Shown piece after piece: positions 49,667 to 58,123 of a stretch of DNA of 64,000 nt. Position 1 is the stretch's first letter; each line of letters opens with the position of its first letter. This stretch comes from Microbacterium sp. (lineage in GTDB: Bacteria; Actinomycetota; Actinomycetes; Actinomycetales; Microbacteriaceae). Made by a program: the position numbers and the translations under genes. Location of the stretch: positions 1-64,000 of the forward strand of contig QFPM01000003.1 of assembly GCA_003248655.1 (NCBI GenBank). The letters run 5' to 3'. Below the pieces are notes generated by a model that ran no database searches, was not told the DNA's origin, and saw nothing but the letters and a program-made list of their open reading frames with translations.

Positions 49667-50278
49667 ATGCTGTGGAGGATGGTCATCGACGGAGTGGATG
49701 TAGCGGGCGAGACGCCGGCCGACCCTCCGGCGCGCGATCACGTGGCGGAGCTGCTCGTGCGCATCGCAGATCGCGATCAGGTCGCCTTCGCGCAGCTGTA
49801 CGACATGCTGTCGGCGCGCGTGTTCGGTCTGATCCTGCGGGTGCTCGTGAATCGAGCCCACGGTGAAGAGATCCTGCAGGAGGTCTTCCTCGAGGTGTGG
49901 CAATCCGCTGCGTCGTTCGCTCCGAACAAGGGGCAGGGAAGGACGTGGATCATGACGATCGCGCATCGGCGGGCCGTCGATCGCGTGAGATCCGCACAAT
50001 CCAGCACGGAGCGCGACGAGAAGGCGGGCCTGCGGGAGCTGCACACGCCGCAAGAGGCCGTCGACGATCAGGTCGAGCTGCGCATCGAGAGCAGGCGCGT
50101 GGCGCGGGCGCTCGGCGCACTGCCAGACCCGCAGCGTGAAGCGCTGACCCTCGCCTATTTCGGGGGATACAGTCAGAGCGAGATTGCGGCCCTGACCGGT
50201 TCGCCGCTGGGGACGATCAAGACGAGAATGCGTGACGGACTGTCGCGCCTGCGACAGGAGATGGGGGTGACCACATGA
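49667..50278 (+). CDS. sigK: ECF sigma factor, SigK type
   Basis: This 203-aa sigma-70-family ECF factor has region 2 (AQLYDMLSARVFGLILRVL ... EEILQEVFLEVWQSA, GRTWIMTIAHRRAVDRVR) and region 4 (LGALPDPQREALTLAYFGGYSQSEIAALTGSPLGTIKTRMRDGL). The region pattern and the adjoining RskA-like gene, dipZ and fasciclin gene fit SigK. The start is uncertain: ATG 49667 or ATG 49679 right behind GGAGG. The stop overlaps the anti-sigma start (ATGA). Confidence 0.88.
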   Translation: MLWRMVIDGVDVAGETPADPPARDHVAELLVRIADRDQVAFAQLYDMLSARVFGLILRVLVNRAHGEEILQEVFLEVWQSAASFAPNKGQGRTWIMTIAHRRAVDRVRSAQSSTERDEKAGLRELHTPQEAVDDQVELRIESRRVARALGALPDPQREALTLAYFGGYSQSEIAALTGSPLGTIKTRMRDGLSRLRQEMGVTT

Positions 50279-51069
50279 CCGAAGACGAGTTCGCCGAGCT
50301 CTCCGCCGGGCATGCTCTGGGCGCCCTCTCGCCCGATGACGAGCGCGCGTTCGCCGAGGCGATTGCCGCGCACCCGGAGTGGCAGCGGATCGCCGATCGG
50401 GATGCCGAGACGGCCGCCGCGCTCGCCGAGGGCGCCGCGCCGGTGGCGCCGCCGGTCGATGTTCGGTCGCGACTGCTCGCGGCGGTCGCGGGTGCGTCGG
50501 AGGGCGCTCCCGGCGCGACGGGGGATGCGGCAGAGGATGCCGTCGACGTGGCTCCTGTGTCTGCCCCTGTATCGCCACCCCCGCCGACCGACGTCGTGCA
50601 GGCCCTCCAGCGGCGTTCGTGGAGTCGCGGTCTGTTCGCGCTCGTCGCCTCCTTGGCGCTGCTCGTGGGCATCGGCTGGGGCGTCGGCGCGATCGCCACG
50701 CTGTGGCAGACCCCGCCCGCGGTGACGGCGCTCGCCGAGATCGAGGCGGCGCCGGATGCCGCGTCGGCATCCACGACGTTCGAGGGCGGCGATGCGACCG
50801 TGCACTGGTCGGAGAGCCTCGGCAAGGTCGTGCTCGTCGCGGACGGACTGCCGCAACTGCCCGCCGACCGGACGTTCGAGCTCTGGTATGTGCGCGGGGA
50901 CGCACCCGTGTCCGCCGGGACGTTCTCGGCCAGCGGCGGCGCCGGCACAGCCCAGCTGTCGGGGCCGATGCAGCCGGGCGACACGATCGCGGTGACGGTC
51001 GAGCAGTCGGGCGGCTCGCCGGGTGGCGCTCCCACGACCGACCCGCTGTTCGCGATCCCGACGGCGTGA
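50275..51069 (+). CDS. rskA: RskA-like anti-sigma factor
   Basis: This 264-aa single-pass membrane protein has a cytoplasmic anti-sigma domain (EFAELSAGHALGALSPDDERAF ... HPEWQRIADRDAETAA), a Pro-rich linker, a helix (LFALVASLALLVGIGWGVGAIATLW) and an RskA-type extracytoplasmic domain (DRTFELWYVRGDAP). In mycobacteria RskA holds SigK inactive until proteolysis. It is coupled to the sigma gene by ATGA. Confidence 0.92.
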   Translation: MTEDEFAELSAGHALGALSPDDERAFAEAIAAHPEWQRIADRDAETAAALAEGAAPVAPPVDVRSRLLAAVAGASEGAPGATGDAAEDAVDVAPVSAPVSPPPPTDVVQALQRRSWSRGLFALVASLALLVGIGWGVGAIATLWQTPPAVTALAEIEAAPDAASASTTFEGGDATVHWSESLGKVVLVADGLPQLPADRTFELWYVRGDAPVSAGTFSASGGAGTAQLSGPMQPGDTIAVTVEQSGGSPGGAPTTDPLFAIPTA

Positions 51070-51095
51070 TCCGAGCCGCGCGCCTCCGTCGCCGT

Positions 51096-51101
51096 TACCC
51101 T
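51096..51101 (+). promoter_or_regulatory. -10 box TACCCT of a leaderless gene
   Basis: TACCCT, 6 nt and GTG 51108. Confidence 0.45.
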
Positions 51102-51107
51102 GGATGG

Positions 51108-51746
51108 GTGACTGACGACCGCCGGGACTTCCACAAACCCGTCCGCCGTTCGGCAGCCACGTTCGATCGCCGGTTCGGGTCGACCGATCCCGCGGAGGTG
51201 TCCCGCGCGGCGCATGCCACGGCATCCGCTCTGCTGACGCGCGTGCGCGAGGAACCCGACGCGGATGTGGTCGACCGCCTCGTCACCTTCACCGATGCAC
51301 ACGGCATCGACACGATCGCCGAGCTGTGGTCGCGCTCGCCCGCGCGGTCGCTTCCGGGTGCGCTGTGGCGGCTGTACCTGCTGCAGCTGATGGTGCGCGG
51401 TGACGCTCGCGCCGCGGCGCTCCTGTACGAGCGGGGTCGCGCCGTGCGCACCTCGGTCGATGTCGTCGTCGCGGGGGCGCCCACGCCCGCGGGGCCGGAA
51501 GAGCTCATGGCCCTCGTCGATGAGATCCTGCGCGGAGTGTTCACCGGCGATTTCGCGGTCGCGCTCGAGCGCGCGGCATCCTTCTGCCGGGTCGAGGCGG
51601 CGGGCGCTGCCGACCTTGCCGACGACTACGACGCGAATGAGCCCGAACGTGCCGCGGAGTTCACGACCCGCGCCCTGCGACTAGACACCTATGCCGCCGA
51701 CCTCACCGCGTGCGCGGGGCTCTGGCGGCGCGACGCGCTGAACTGA
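51108..51746 (+). CDS. Conserved actinobacterial protein of unknown function
   Basis: The 212-aa product is a soluble, largely helical protein with HATASALLTRVREEPDADVV, SLPGALWRLYLLQLMVRGD and DFAVALERAASFCRVEAAG. I recognise it only as a conserved hypothetical of Microbacteriaceae-type genomes. No enzymatic motif is evident. GTG 51108 is leaderless by the -10 box above. The stop codon TGA forms part of an ACTG tetranucleotide repeat. Confidence 0.75.
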   Translation: MTDDRRDFHKPVRRSAATFDRRFGSTDPAEVSRAAHATASALLTRVREEPDADVVDRLVTFTDAHGIDTIAELWSRSPARSLPGALWRLYLLQLMVRGDARAAALLYERGRAVRTSVDVVVAGAPTPAGPEELMALVDEILRGVFTGDFAVALERAASFCRVEAAGAADLADDYDANEPERAAEFTTRALRLDTYAADLTACAGLWRRDALN

Positions 51747-51773
51747 CTGACTGACTGACTGACTGACTGACTG
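51742..51773. repeat. (ACTG)8 tetranucleotide microsatellite at a stop codon
   Basis: Eight perfect ACTG units run from 51742 to 51773 and supply the TGA of the gene before. The repeat contains TGA in every reading frame each 12 nt. Such tracts are prone to slippage; here it would change only the 3' spacer. Confidence 0.9.
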
Positions 51774-51775
51774 GT

Positions 51776-51866
51776 GCCGGGCCGCAGAACGCCTCGTGTC
51801 TTTGGCCGCTTCGCGGGAGAGCCGTTCTGCACCCCGGCATGAGGATGCCGGGCCGCAGAACGCCTC
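51776..51866. repeat. Direct and inverted copies of a 20-bp word downstream of the microsatellite
   Basis: GCCGGGCCGCAGAACGCCTC occurs at 51776-51795 and again at 51847-51866. A near-complementary copy at 51819-51838 (17 of 20 matching) can fold with either. It lies between two tandem genes and may form a terminator-like hairpin or switch. Confidence 0.65.
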
Positions 51867-51968
51867 TCGGCGCGTGGCCGCTCATAGCGGCGAAAGATGG
51901 AGCCCGGGGTTACTGCGGCCCGGCTGACTCAGTGTAACAACCGGCGGGGCGGCGGGCATTCCCCGGCG

Positions 51969-51974
51969 TAGGCT
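51969..51974 (+). promoter_or_regulatory. -10 box TAGGCT of the leaderless class IV aminotransferase gene
   Basis: TAGGCT, 6 nt and ATG 51981; no Shine-Dalgarno sequence. Confidence 0.5.
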
Positions 51975-51980
51975 CGGGTC

Positions 51981-52865
51981 ATGGCCTGGCGCTTTGCACT
52001 CATGATCGACCCCGTTGCCGCCGGTGACGATCGCACCGACCTCGCGGGCACGTTCACCGTCGTCGATCCGGCCGCTCCCGCGCTCACCGTCGGCGAGCTG
52101 AGCACGCAGCGCGGCGACGGCATCTTCGAGTCGATCGGCGTCGTCGACGCGCACCCGCAGGAGGTCACGGCGCACCTCGACCGACTTGCTCACTCTGCGA
52201 ACCTGTGCGACCTTCCCGCGCCGAACCTGGCGCAGTGGCGCGCGGCCGTCGAGCTCGCCGCCGCACAGTGCGGGCCGGGGGAGGCGGTCATCAAGCTGAT
52301 CCTCAGCCGCGGCGTCGAACACGGCCCGGCGCCGACGGCATGGGTGACCGCCGCCGAGGCCACCGACTTCACGGCCGCCCGCGTCGACGGCATCCGGGTG
52401 GTGACGCTCGACCGCGGGTACGCGCTCGATGTCCCGGCACGCGCTCCGTGGCTGCTGCTCGGGGCGAAGACCCTGTCGTACGCCGTCAACATGGCGGCGC
52501 TGCGCGAGGCCCGCAGGCGCGGAGCCGAGGACGCGATCTTCACGACGAGCGACGGGTACGTGCTCGAGGCGCCGACGGCATCCCTCATCCTGCGCCGGGG
52601 CGACACATTCGTCACACCGGCGCCGACCGGCGCGATCCTGCACGGCACGACGCAGCTGAGCCTGTTCGAGCACCTCGAGGATGCCGGCCACCCGACCGCG
52701 TACGAAGACATCCCCGTCGCGGACCTTGGGGCGGCGGATGCGGCGTGGCTCGTGTCGAGCGTGCGCCTCGCGGCCCCGATCACCGCGATCGACGACGCGG
52801 CGCTGCCGCTGGATGCGGCGCTCACGGCATCCATGAACGCCTACCTCCTGAGCCCCCGCGACTGA
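51981..52865 (+). CDS. pabC: Class IV aminotransferase fold, probable aminodeoxychorismate lyase
   Basis: This 294-aa PLP enzyme has STQRGDGIFESIGVVDAHP, the PLP-binding Lys in LLLGAKTLSYAVNMAALREARRRGAEDAIF, and TSDGYVLEAPTASLIL with GAILHGTTQLSLFE. The features fit aminodeoxychorismate lyase (4-aminobenzoate synthesis) or a related D-amino or branched-chain aminotransferase. No pabA/B genes are adjacent, so the exact reaction is uncertain. Confidence 0.8.
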   Translation: MAWRFALMIDPVAAGDDRTDLAGTFTVVDPAAPALTVGELSTQRGDGIFESIGVVDAHPQEVTAHLDRLAHSANLCDLPAPNLAQWRAAVELAAAQCGPGEAVIKLILSRGVEHGPAPTAWVTAAEATDFTAARVDGIRVVTLDRGYALDVPARAPWLLLGAKTLSYAVNMAALREARRRGAEDAIFTTSDGYVLEAPTASLILRRGDTFVTPAPTGAILHGTTQLSLFEHLEDAGHPTAYEDIPVADLGAADAAWLVSSVRLAAPITAIDDAALPLDAALTASMNAYLLSPRD

Positions 52866-52946
52866 CCCGCCCCCGCGTTGGGCAAGCCCCGTCGGGGCAT
52901 GTCCCGATTTTGGTCGGTTCTGCACCCGCACAGCAACCACAACTGG

Positions 52947-52980
52947 GACGAGGGCTGCCCCAAGTGGGACAACCCTCGTC
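52947..52980. repeat. Hairpin between convergent genes, with repeated TGGGACAAC words
   Basis: GACGAGGG (52947-52954) pairs with CCCTCGTC (52973-52980), and the inner bases extend it to 14 of 17 positions. AAGTGGGACAAC occurs at 52962-52973 and again at 52983-52994, and a related AACTGGGAC precedes it. It sits between the lyase and the end of pstB. Confidence 0.6.
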
Positions 52981-52997
52981 AGAAGTGGGACAACGGC

Positions 52998-53777
52998 CTA
53001 GCCGAAGCGGCCGGAGACGTAGTCCTCGGTGGCCTGCACGGCGGGCGACGTGAAGATCGCGTTCGTCGTGTCGTACTCGATGAGCTTGCCGGGCTTGCCG
53101 GTGCCGGCGATATTGAAGAACGCCGTCTTGTCGCTCACGCGCGAGGCCTGCTGCATGTTGTGCGTCACGATGACGATCGTGTACTCGGTCTTGAGCTCCT
53201 GAATCAGCTCCTCGATCGCGAACGTCGAGATCGGGTCGAGCGCCGAGCAGGGCTCGTCCATCAGCAGCACGTCGGGGGACACAGCGATCGCACGCGCGAT
53301 GCAGAGGCGCTGCTGCTGGCCACCGGAGAGGCCCGAACCGGGCTTGTCGAGGCGGTCCTTGACCTCGTTCCACAGGTTCGCGCCCTGCAGCGAGCTCTCG
53401 ACCAGAGCATCCGCGTCGCTCTTGGAGATGCGCTTGTTGTTGAGCTTGACGCCCGCCAGCACGTTCTCCTTGATGGACATCGTCGGGAACGGGTTCGGGC
53501 GCTGGAAGACCATGCCCACCTGCCGGCGCACGAGCACGGGGTCCACGCCCTGGCCGTAGAGGTCGTCGCCGTCGAGGAGCACCTCGCCCTCCACGCGCGC
53601 GCCGGGGATGACCTCGTGCATGCGGTTGAGGGTGCGCAGGAACGTCGACTTGCCGCAGCCGGACGGGCCGATGAACGCCGTGACGCTCCGCGGCTGGATC
53701 TCGAGGGATACGCCCTCGACGGCGAGGAAGTCGCCGTAGTAGACGTTGAGGTCGTTGACTTCGATGCTCTTTGACAC
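52998..53777 (-). CDS. pstB: Phosphate ABC transporter ATP-binding protein
   Basis: PstB is the ATPase of the high-affinity phosphate importer. The 259-aa protein has Walker A FIGPSGCGKSTFLRTLNRMHE, QVGMVFQRPNPFPTMSIKENV, signature LSGGQQQRLCIARAI and Walker B VLLMDEPCSALDP. It starts with GTG 53777. It is the last gene of the pstSCAB operon. A second, extended PstB-like ATPase lies at 15753-16694. Confidence 0.96.
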   Translation of the reverse strand: MSKSIEVNDLNVYYGDFLAVEGVSLEIQPRSVTAFIGPSGCGKSTFLRTLNRMHEVIPGARVEGEVLLDGDDLYGQGVDPVLVRRQVGMVFQRPNPFPTMSIKENVLAGVKLNNKRISKSDADALVESSLQGANLWNEVKDRLDKPGSGLSGGQQQRLCIARAIAVSPDVLLMDEPCSALDPISTFAIEELIQELKTEYTIVIVTHNMQQASRVSDKTAFFNIAGTGKPGKLIEYDTTNAIFTSPAVQATEDYVSGRFG

Positions 53778-53802
53778 GGGTTCTCTTTCGGGTGACGAGC
53801 GC

Positions 53803-54903
53803 TCAGCGGCCGGTCTTCGGGGCGAACAGCTTCGCGACGAGGCGCGCGATCAGGTTCAGGGCCATGACGATGAGGATGAGGGTGAGGGCTGCGGCCCACG
53901 CGCGGTCGACGTATGCCTCGGGCGGAATGCCCTTGTAGGCGTACTGCGAGTAGATATACACGGGGAGGGTCTGCATGCGCCCGTCGAACAGGTTCGTGTT
54001 GAGGGCATCCGTGAACCCGGCGGTGATCAGCAGCGGAGCGGTCTCGCCGATGACGCGGGCGATGGCGAGCATGACGCCGGTGGTGATTCCCGCGATCGAG
54101 GTCGGCAGGACGACCTTGACGATCGTGAGCCACTTAGGCACGCCCAGCGCGTACGAGGCCTCGCGCAGTTCATTGGGAACGAGCCGCAACATCTCTTCGC
54201 TGGAGCGGACGACGACGGGGATCATGAGGACCGAGAGAGCCACGGCGCCCGCGATGCCCAGTCGAACGCCCGGGCCGAAGAAGAGGGCGAACAGGGCGTA
54301 GGCGAACAGACCCGCGACGATCGAGGGGATGCCGGTCATGACGTCGACGAGGAAGGTGATCGCGCGCGCGAGGCGCGAGTTCTGCCCGTACTCGATGAGG
54401 TAGACGGCGGTCATGAGCCCGATCGGGATCGAGATGATCGCCGCCGCAAGCGTGATCAGCACGGTGCCCCAGATCGCGTGCACGGCGCCACCGCCCTCGC
54501 CGAGGACGCTACGCATCGAGCTCGAGAAGAATGTCGCATCGAAGCGTGCAATGCCGTTGCTGACGACTGTCCACGAGACCGAGACGAGCGGCACCATCGC
54601 GATGGCGAATGCCGACGACACGATGCCCGTGATCAGCCGGTCGAGCGCGCGACGGCCGCCCTCGGCGATGCGCGAGATGACGTAGATCAGCACGAGGTAG
54701 GCGAGGACCGACAGGATGATCCAGCCGGAGACGGAGAACTCCGTGCCGGAGGCGGCACCGATGACGCCGAGGATTGCGCCGAACACGGCGAGCGATCCGA
54801 GCAGGAGCGTCCAGGGCGCCCAGCGGGGCAGGTGGCCGGTCGTGAGGGGGACGCGCGCCGATGCCGCGGGGCGGATCGGGGTGGGAGCGGGGGCCGTGGT
54901 CAT
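53803..54903 (-). CDS. pstA: Phosphate ABC transporter permease PstA
   Basis: This 366-aa inner-membrane permease has a long N-terminal part with two helices (TLLLGSLAVFGAILGVIGAASG and WIILSVLAYLVLIYVI), followed by the MetI-like permease domain with the EAA loop (SYALGVPKWLTIVKVVLPTSIAGITTG). ATG 54903 lies 1 nt after the pstC stop. It pairs with PstC. Confidence 0.95.
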   Translation of the reverse strand: MTTAPAPTPIRPAASARVPLTTGHLPRWAPWTLLLGSLAVFGAILGVIGAASGTEFSVSGWIILSVLAYLVLIYVISRIAEGGRRALDRLITGIVSSAFAIAMVPLVSVSWTVVSNGIARFDATFFSSSMRSVLGEGGGAVHAIWGTVLITLAAAIISIPIGLMTAVYLIEYGQNSRLARAITFLVDVMTGIPSIVAGLFAYALFALFFGPGVRLGIAGAVALSVLMIPVVVRSSEEMLRLVPNELREASYALGVPKWLTIVKVVLPTSIAGITTGVMLAIARVIGETAPLLITAGFTDALNTNLFDGRMQTLPVYIYSQYAYKGIPPEAYVDRAWAAALTLILIVMALNLIARLVAKLFAPKTGR

Positions 54904-54904
54904 G

Positions 54905-55864
54905 TCAGTTCGCTCCCGAGAATTCCTTGCGACGGCTGACGATCCAGCGTGCCAGCGCGTTGACGGCGAAGGTGACGACGAACAGGATCAGACCCGTCGC
55001 GATCAGGACGTTGATGTTGAGGGCGTACGCCTCGGGGAAGGTCAGAGCAATGTTGGCGGCGATCGTCGACGGGTTCTGCGAGGTCAGCAACTGCAGCGTG
55101 ACGACGTTCGTGGCGGAGAGCACCATCGCGACCGCCATCGTCTCGCCGAGCGCGCGTCCGAGTCCGAGCATGGATGCCGAGACGATGCCCGAGCGGCCGA
55201 AGGGGAGCACCGCCATGCGGATCATCTCCCAGCGGGTTGCGCCCAGGGCGAGGGCGGCTTCTTCGTGGAGCCGCGGCGTCTGCAGGAAGATCTCGCGGCA
55301 GATCGCGGTGATGATCGGAACCACCATGACGGCCAGCACGAGGGCCGCGGTGAGGATCGTGCGGCCCGATGCGAGCACCTGGCCGGAGAAGAGCGGAATC
55401 CAGCCAAGGTTGGCGTTGAGCCACGTGTACGTGGGGACGACCGACGGCGCGAAAACCAGGATTCCCCAGAGGCCGTAGACGACCGACGGCACGGCGGCCA
55501 GCAGGTCGACGACGTAGCCGAGGCTCTGGGCGAGCCGGCGCGGGGCGTAGTGCGTGATGAACAGCGCGATGCCGAGGGAGAGCGGCACCGCGACCAGCAG
55601 TGCGAGGAACGCCGCCCAGATCGTGCCGAACAGAAGGGGCGCGACGTAGGCCCAGAAGTTCGATTTCAGCAGCGACGCGGTCTCGCTGGTGGCGCCGAAG
55701 GCGGGCACCGACTGGACGATGAGGAAGATCGCGACCGCGGCGAGGGTCACTACGATCATCGAGCCCGCGAACACCGCGGTGCCCGAGAACCACAGGTCGC
55801 CGGGACGCTGCTTGGCCTGGATGCGCTGCGGCGCGGCGTCGGTGGCGGTGGATGCCGTTGTCAT
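54905..55864 (-). CDS. pstC: Phosphate ABC transporter permease PstC
   Basis: This 319-aa permease has six or so transmembrane helices, LFGTIWAAFLALLVAVPLSLG, AVPSVVYGLWGILVFAP and the EAA loop (AALALGATRWEMIRMAVLPFGRSGI). ATG 55864 gives MTTASTATDAAPQRIQAKQR. It lies 85 nt after pstS. Confidence 0.95.
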   Translation of the reverse strand: MTTASTATDAAPQRIQAKQRPGDLWFSGTAVFAGSMIVVTLAAVAIFLIVQSVPAFGATSETASLLKSNFWAYVAPLLFGTIWAAFLALLVAVPLSLGIALFITHYAPRRLAQSLGYVVDLLAAVPSVVYGLWGILVFAPSVVPTYTWLNANLGWIPLFSGQVLASGRTILTAALVLAVMVVPIITAICREIFLQTPRLHEEAALALGATRWEMIRMAVLPFGRSGIVSASMLGLGRALGETMAVAMVLSATNVVTLQLLTSQNPSTIAANIALTFPEAYALNINVLIATGLILFVVTFAVNALARWIVSRRKEFSGAN

Positions 55865-55949
55865 CGCACTCTCTCTTGTCGGTGCCCGGGCGAGGTGGCG
55901 GCCGGCCGGCCTCCCCGCGCTCCTGCGCAGGAAGGCCGTCCGGTCGGGA

Positions 55950-57053
55950 TCACTTGATCAGGTCGATCGCGGCGAGGGCCTTCGTGCGAAGGTTCTCCGA
56001 GATCGGGGCGCTGCCGGCGTTGGTCGCGGCGAGCTTCTGGCCGTCCTCGCTGACCGCGGTCTGGAAGAACGCCTTCGTGAGGGCGGCGATGTTCTCGTCC
56101 TCGTACTGCTCGCAGGCGATCAGGTAGCTCACGAGGAGCACCGGGTAGGCGCCGGCCTCGGTCGTGGTGCGGTCGATCTTGAAGGCGAGGTCACCGTCGG
56201 TGCGGCCGTCCTCGATCGACGAAGCGTCGAGGGCGATCGTGGCGCCCTCGGGGGAGTGCGCGACGAACTCGTCGCCCACCTTGACCGCGACGGCCGAGAT
56301 GTCACCGGCCTGCGACGAGTCGGCGTAACCGATCGAGCCTTCGCCTGCCTTGACGGCCTCGACGACGCCCGAGGTCTTCTCCGCGGCCTCGCCGACGACG
56401 CCGGCCGGCCACTCCTCGACCGAGCCCCACGTCCAGACATCCGCGGCGTTGGCCGAGAGGTAGTCGGTGAAGTTGCCCGTCGTGCCCGACTTGTCGGAGC
56501 GGTGGACGGGGTTGATCGCGAGGTCAGGAAGCGTGGCGTCGGCGTTGTCGGCGGCGATCGCCGGGTCGTTCCACTTCGTGATGGTGCCCGCGAAGATGCC
56601 GGCGACGGTCGCGGCGTCGAGGTTGAGCGAGTCGACCCCCGGCACGTTGAAGATGATCGCGATGGGCGAGATGTAGGCGGGGATCTCGACGATGGCCGAG
56701 TCGGCGGCGCAGGCGCCGAAGCCGCCCTTGGCGATCTCGTCGACCTTGAACGCGCGGTCGGAGCCGGCGAAGTTGACGGCGCCGGCGAGGAACGACTCGC
56801 GGCCCGTACCCGAACCGGCCGGGTCGTAGTTGATGATGGCGTCGGGGTTGGCCTCGTTGAACGCCGACGTCCACGCCTGGACGGCAACCTGCTGCGACGA
56901 GGCGCCCTGGCCGTTGAGCGTGCCGGAGAGCGAGGGACCGGCCGACTCGGAGCCGGTGGGCGTGGTGCCACCCTCGTTCGAGGCGCAGGCGGTGAGAGTA
57001 AGGGCCGCGACGGCGGCGACAGCGCCCAGCTGGGCGATGCGGGTGAGCTTCAC
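55950..57053 (-). CDS. pstS: Phosphate-binding lipoprotein PstS
   Basis: PstS is the extracytoplasmic receptor of the phosphate importer. The 367-aa lipoprotein has a signal peptide with lipobox LTAC, GQGASSQQVAVQAWTSAFNEANP, NYDPAGSGTGRESFLAGAVNFAGSD, and HRSDKSGTTGNFTDYL with the phosphate-ligating residues. GTG 57053 has AAGGA 7 nt upstream, which sets the start; an in-frame GTG at 57068 is upstream of that site. A PHO-box-like repeat lies 86 bp before. Confidence 0.95.
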   Translation of the reverse strand: MKLTRIAQLGAVAAVAALTLTACASNEGGTTPTGSESAGPSLSGTLNGQGASSQQVAVQAWTSAFNEANPDAIINYDPAGSGTGRESFLAGAVNFAGSDRAFKVDEIAKGGFGACAADSAIVEIPAYISPIAIIFNVPGVDSLNLDAATVAGIFAGTITKWNDPAIAADNADATLPDLAINPVHRSDKSGTTGNFTDYLSANAADVWTWGSVEEWPAGVVGEAAEKTSGVVEAVKAGEGSIGYADSSQAGDISAVAVKVGDEFVAHSPEGATIALDASSIEDGRTDGDLAFKIDRTTTEAGAYPVLLVSYLIACEQYEDENIAALTKAFFQTAVSEDGQKLAATNAGSAPISENLRTKALAAIDLIK

Positions 57054-57142
57054 TGTGGAATCCTTCACATGTTCAGGGTTTCGGCCCGGTGCAGGGCACG
57101 CCCCGACGGTAGAGATCGACTCTTACCAACGTGCGCTGTGCC

Positions 57143-57160
57143 GGTGAACGGCAGGTGAAC
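57143..57160 (-). promoter_or_regulatory. PHO-box-like direct repeat before pstS
   Basis: On the reverse strand, GTTCACC occurs twice with an 11-bp period (57160-57154 and 57149-57143), reading GTTCACCTGCC then GTTCACCGGCA. This is the form of the Streptomyces PhoP-binding PHO box. It suggests phosphate-starvation control of pstSCAB. Confidence 0.7.
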
Positions 57161-57184
57161 GAGCCGCGGAGGATTGCGGGGTTC

Positions 57185-58123
57185 TCAGGGCTTCGGTTCG
57201 TGCGTCTCGATCGCGACGATCCCCGACCCGGGATTCGTCGCCGACAGGTGCACGACCGAGAACGCGCCGGTGTCGAGCGACGACGCACTGCCGAGGTACG
57301 AGCCGCGCAGGGTCCCCGTCGCGAGGGCGAGCTCCGACAGGATGCCGGGGAGCACCGGCCCGTGGCTGCACAACACCGCGGGCTTGCGTGAGCGCACCCG
57401 CTTGCCGACGACGGCGCGGATATCCGACGTGCCGTCCTCCCAGGCATCCTGCCCGAGAAGCGCCGTGCGCTTGATCTGGGTGCCGAGGGCCGCGGCGAGG
57501 GGGGTGACGGTCGTGACGCAGCGGACCGCGTCGCTCGAGACGACCTTCCGCACGCCGAACGCGCGCAGGGGACCGACGAGCGCGTCGGCCTGCCGCGCGC
57601 CGCGGGCGGTGAGGGGGCGGGCGGCATCCGCGCCCTTCCACTCCTCGCGCGGCAGAGCCTTGGCGTGACGCAGCACGATGAGAGGGAACGTCTCGAGGAC
57701 GCCGTCGTCGACGTAGCGCAGGAACTGCTCGAGGATCTCGACGTCGACCGGGTACGAGAGGTAGGTCAGCGCCTTGCGCGGTGAGACCCACTCGATCGCC
57801 GCGACCTCCTTGCCCGGGACGAACGCCGATGCGCGGATCGCCTCTTCGGTGGCCTGGGCCGACCAGTAGTGCACGATCTTCTGGCGTCCCCGCGGCATGC
57901 GGTAGCGCGAGACGCCCACGGGGATGCCGAGGGCGACCCGGATGCCGGTCTCTTCGAAGACCTCTCGCACGGCCGTCTCGGCGAGGGTCTCGCCGGGGTC
58001 GACCTTGCCCTTGGGGAGGGTCACGTCGGCATACGCGGTGCGGTGGATGACGAGGATGCGGAGCTTCCCGGCGACGACACGCCAGACGACGCCACCCGCG
58101 GCGTACACGGCCGTTTCGGTCAT
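57185..58123 (-). CDS. mutT1: Nudix hydrolase fused to a histidine phosphatase (MutT1-like)
   Basis: The 312-aa fusion has an N-terminal Nudix box (LPKGKVDPGETLAETAVREVFEETGIRV) and a C-terminal histidine-phosphatase domain (LIVLRHAKALPREEW ... VVSSDAVRCVTTVTPL ... CSHGPVLPGIL). This matches mycobacterial MutT1, which cleans 8-oxo-dGTP and dinucleoside polyphosphates. ATG 58123 overlaps the ppk stop (ATGA). The ppk-mutT1 pairing is the same as in M. tuberculosis. Confidence 0.92.
   Translation of the reverse strand: MTETAVYAAGGVVWRVVAGKLRILVIHRTAYADVTLPKGKVDPGETLAETAVREVFEETGIRVALGIPVGVSRYRMPRGRQKIVHYWSAQATEEAIRASAFVPGKEVAAIEWVSPRKALTYLSYPVDVEILEQFLRYVDDGVLETFPLIVLRHAKALPREEWKGADAARPLTARGARQADALVGPLRAFGVRKVVSSDAVRCVTTVTPLAAALGTQIKRTALLGQDAWEDGTSDIRAVVGKRVRSRKPAVLCSHGPVLPGILSELALATGTLRGSYLGSASSLDTGAFSVVHLSATNPGSGIVAIETHEPKP

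Noticed and set aside
51776..51866. Short direct repeats considered as a CRISPR array
   Set aside because: Only two direct copies exist, the spacing is not regular, an inverted copy intervenes and there are no cas genes.
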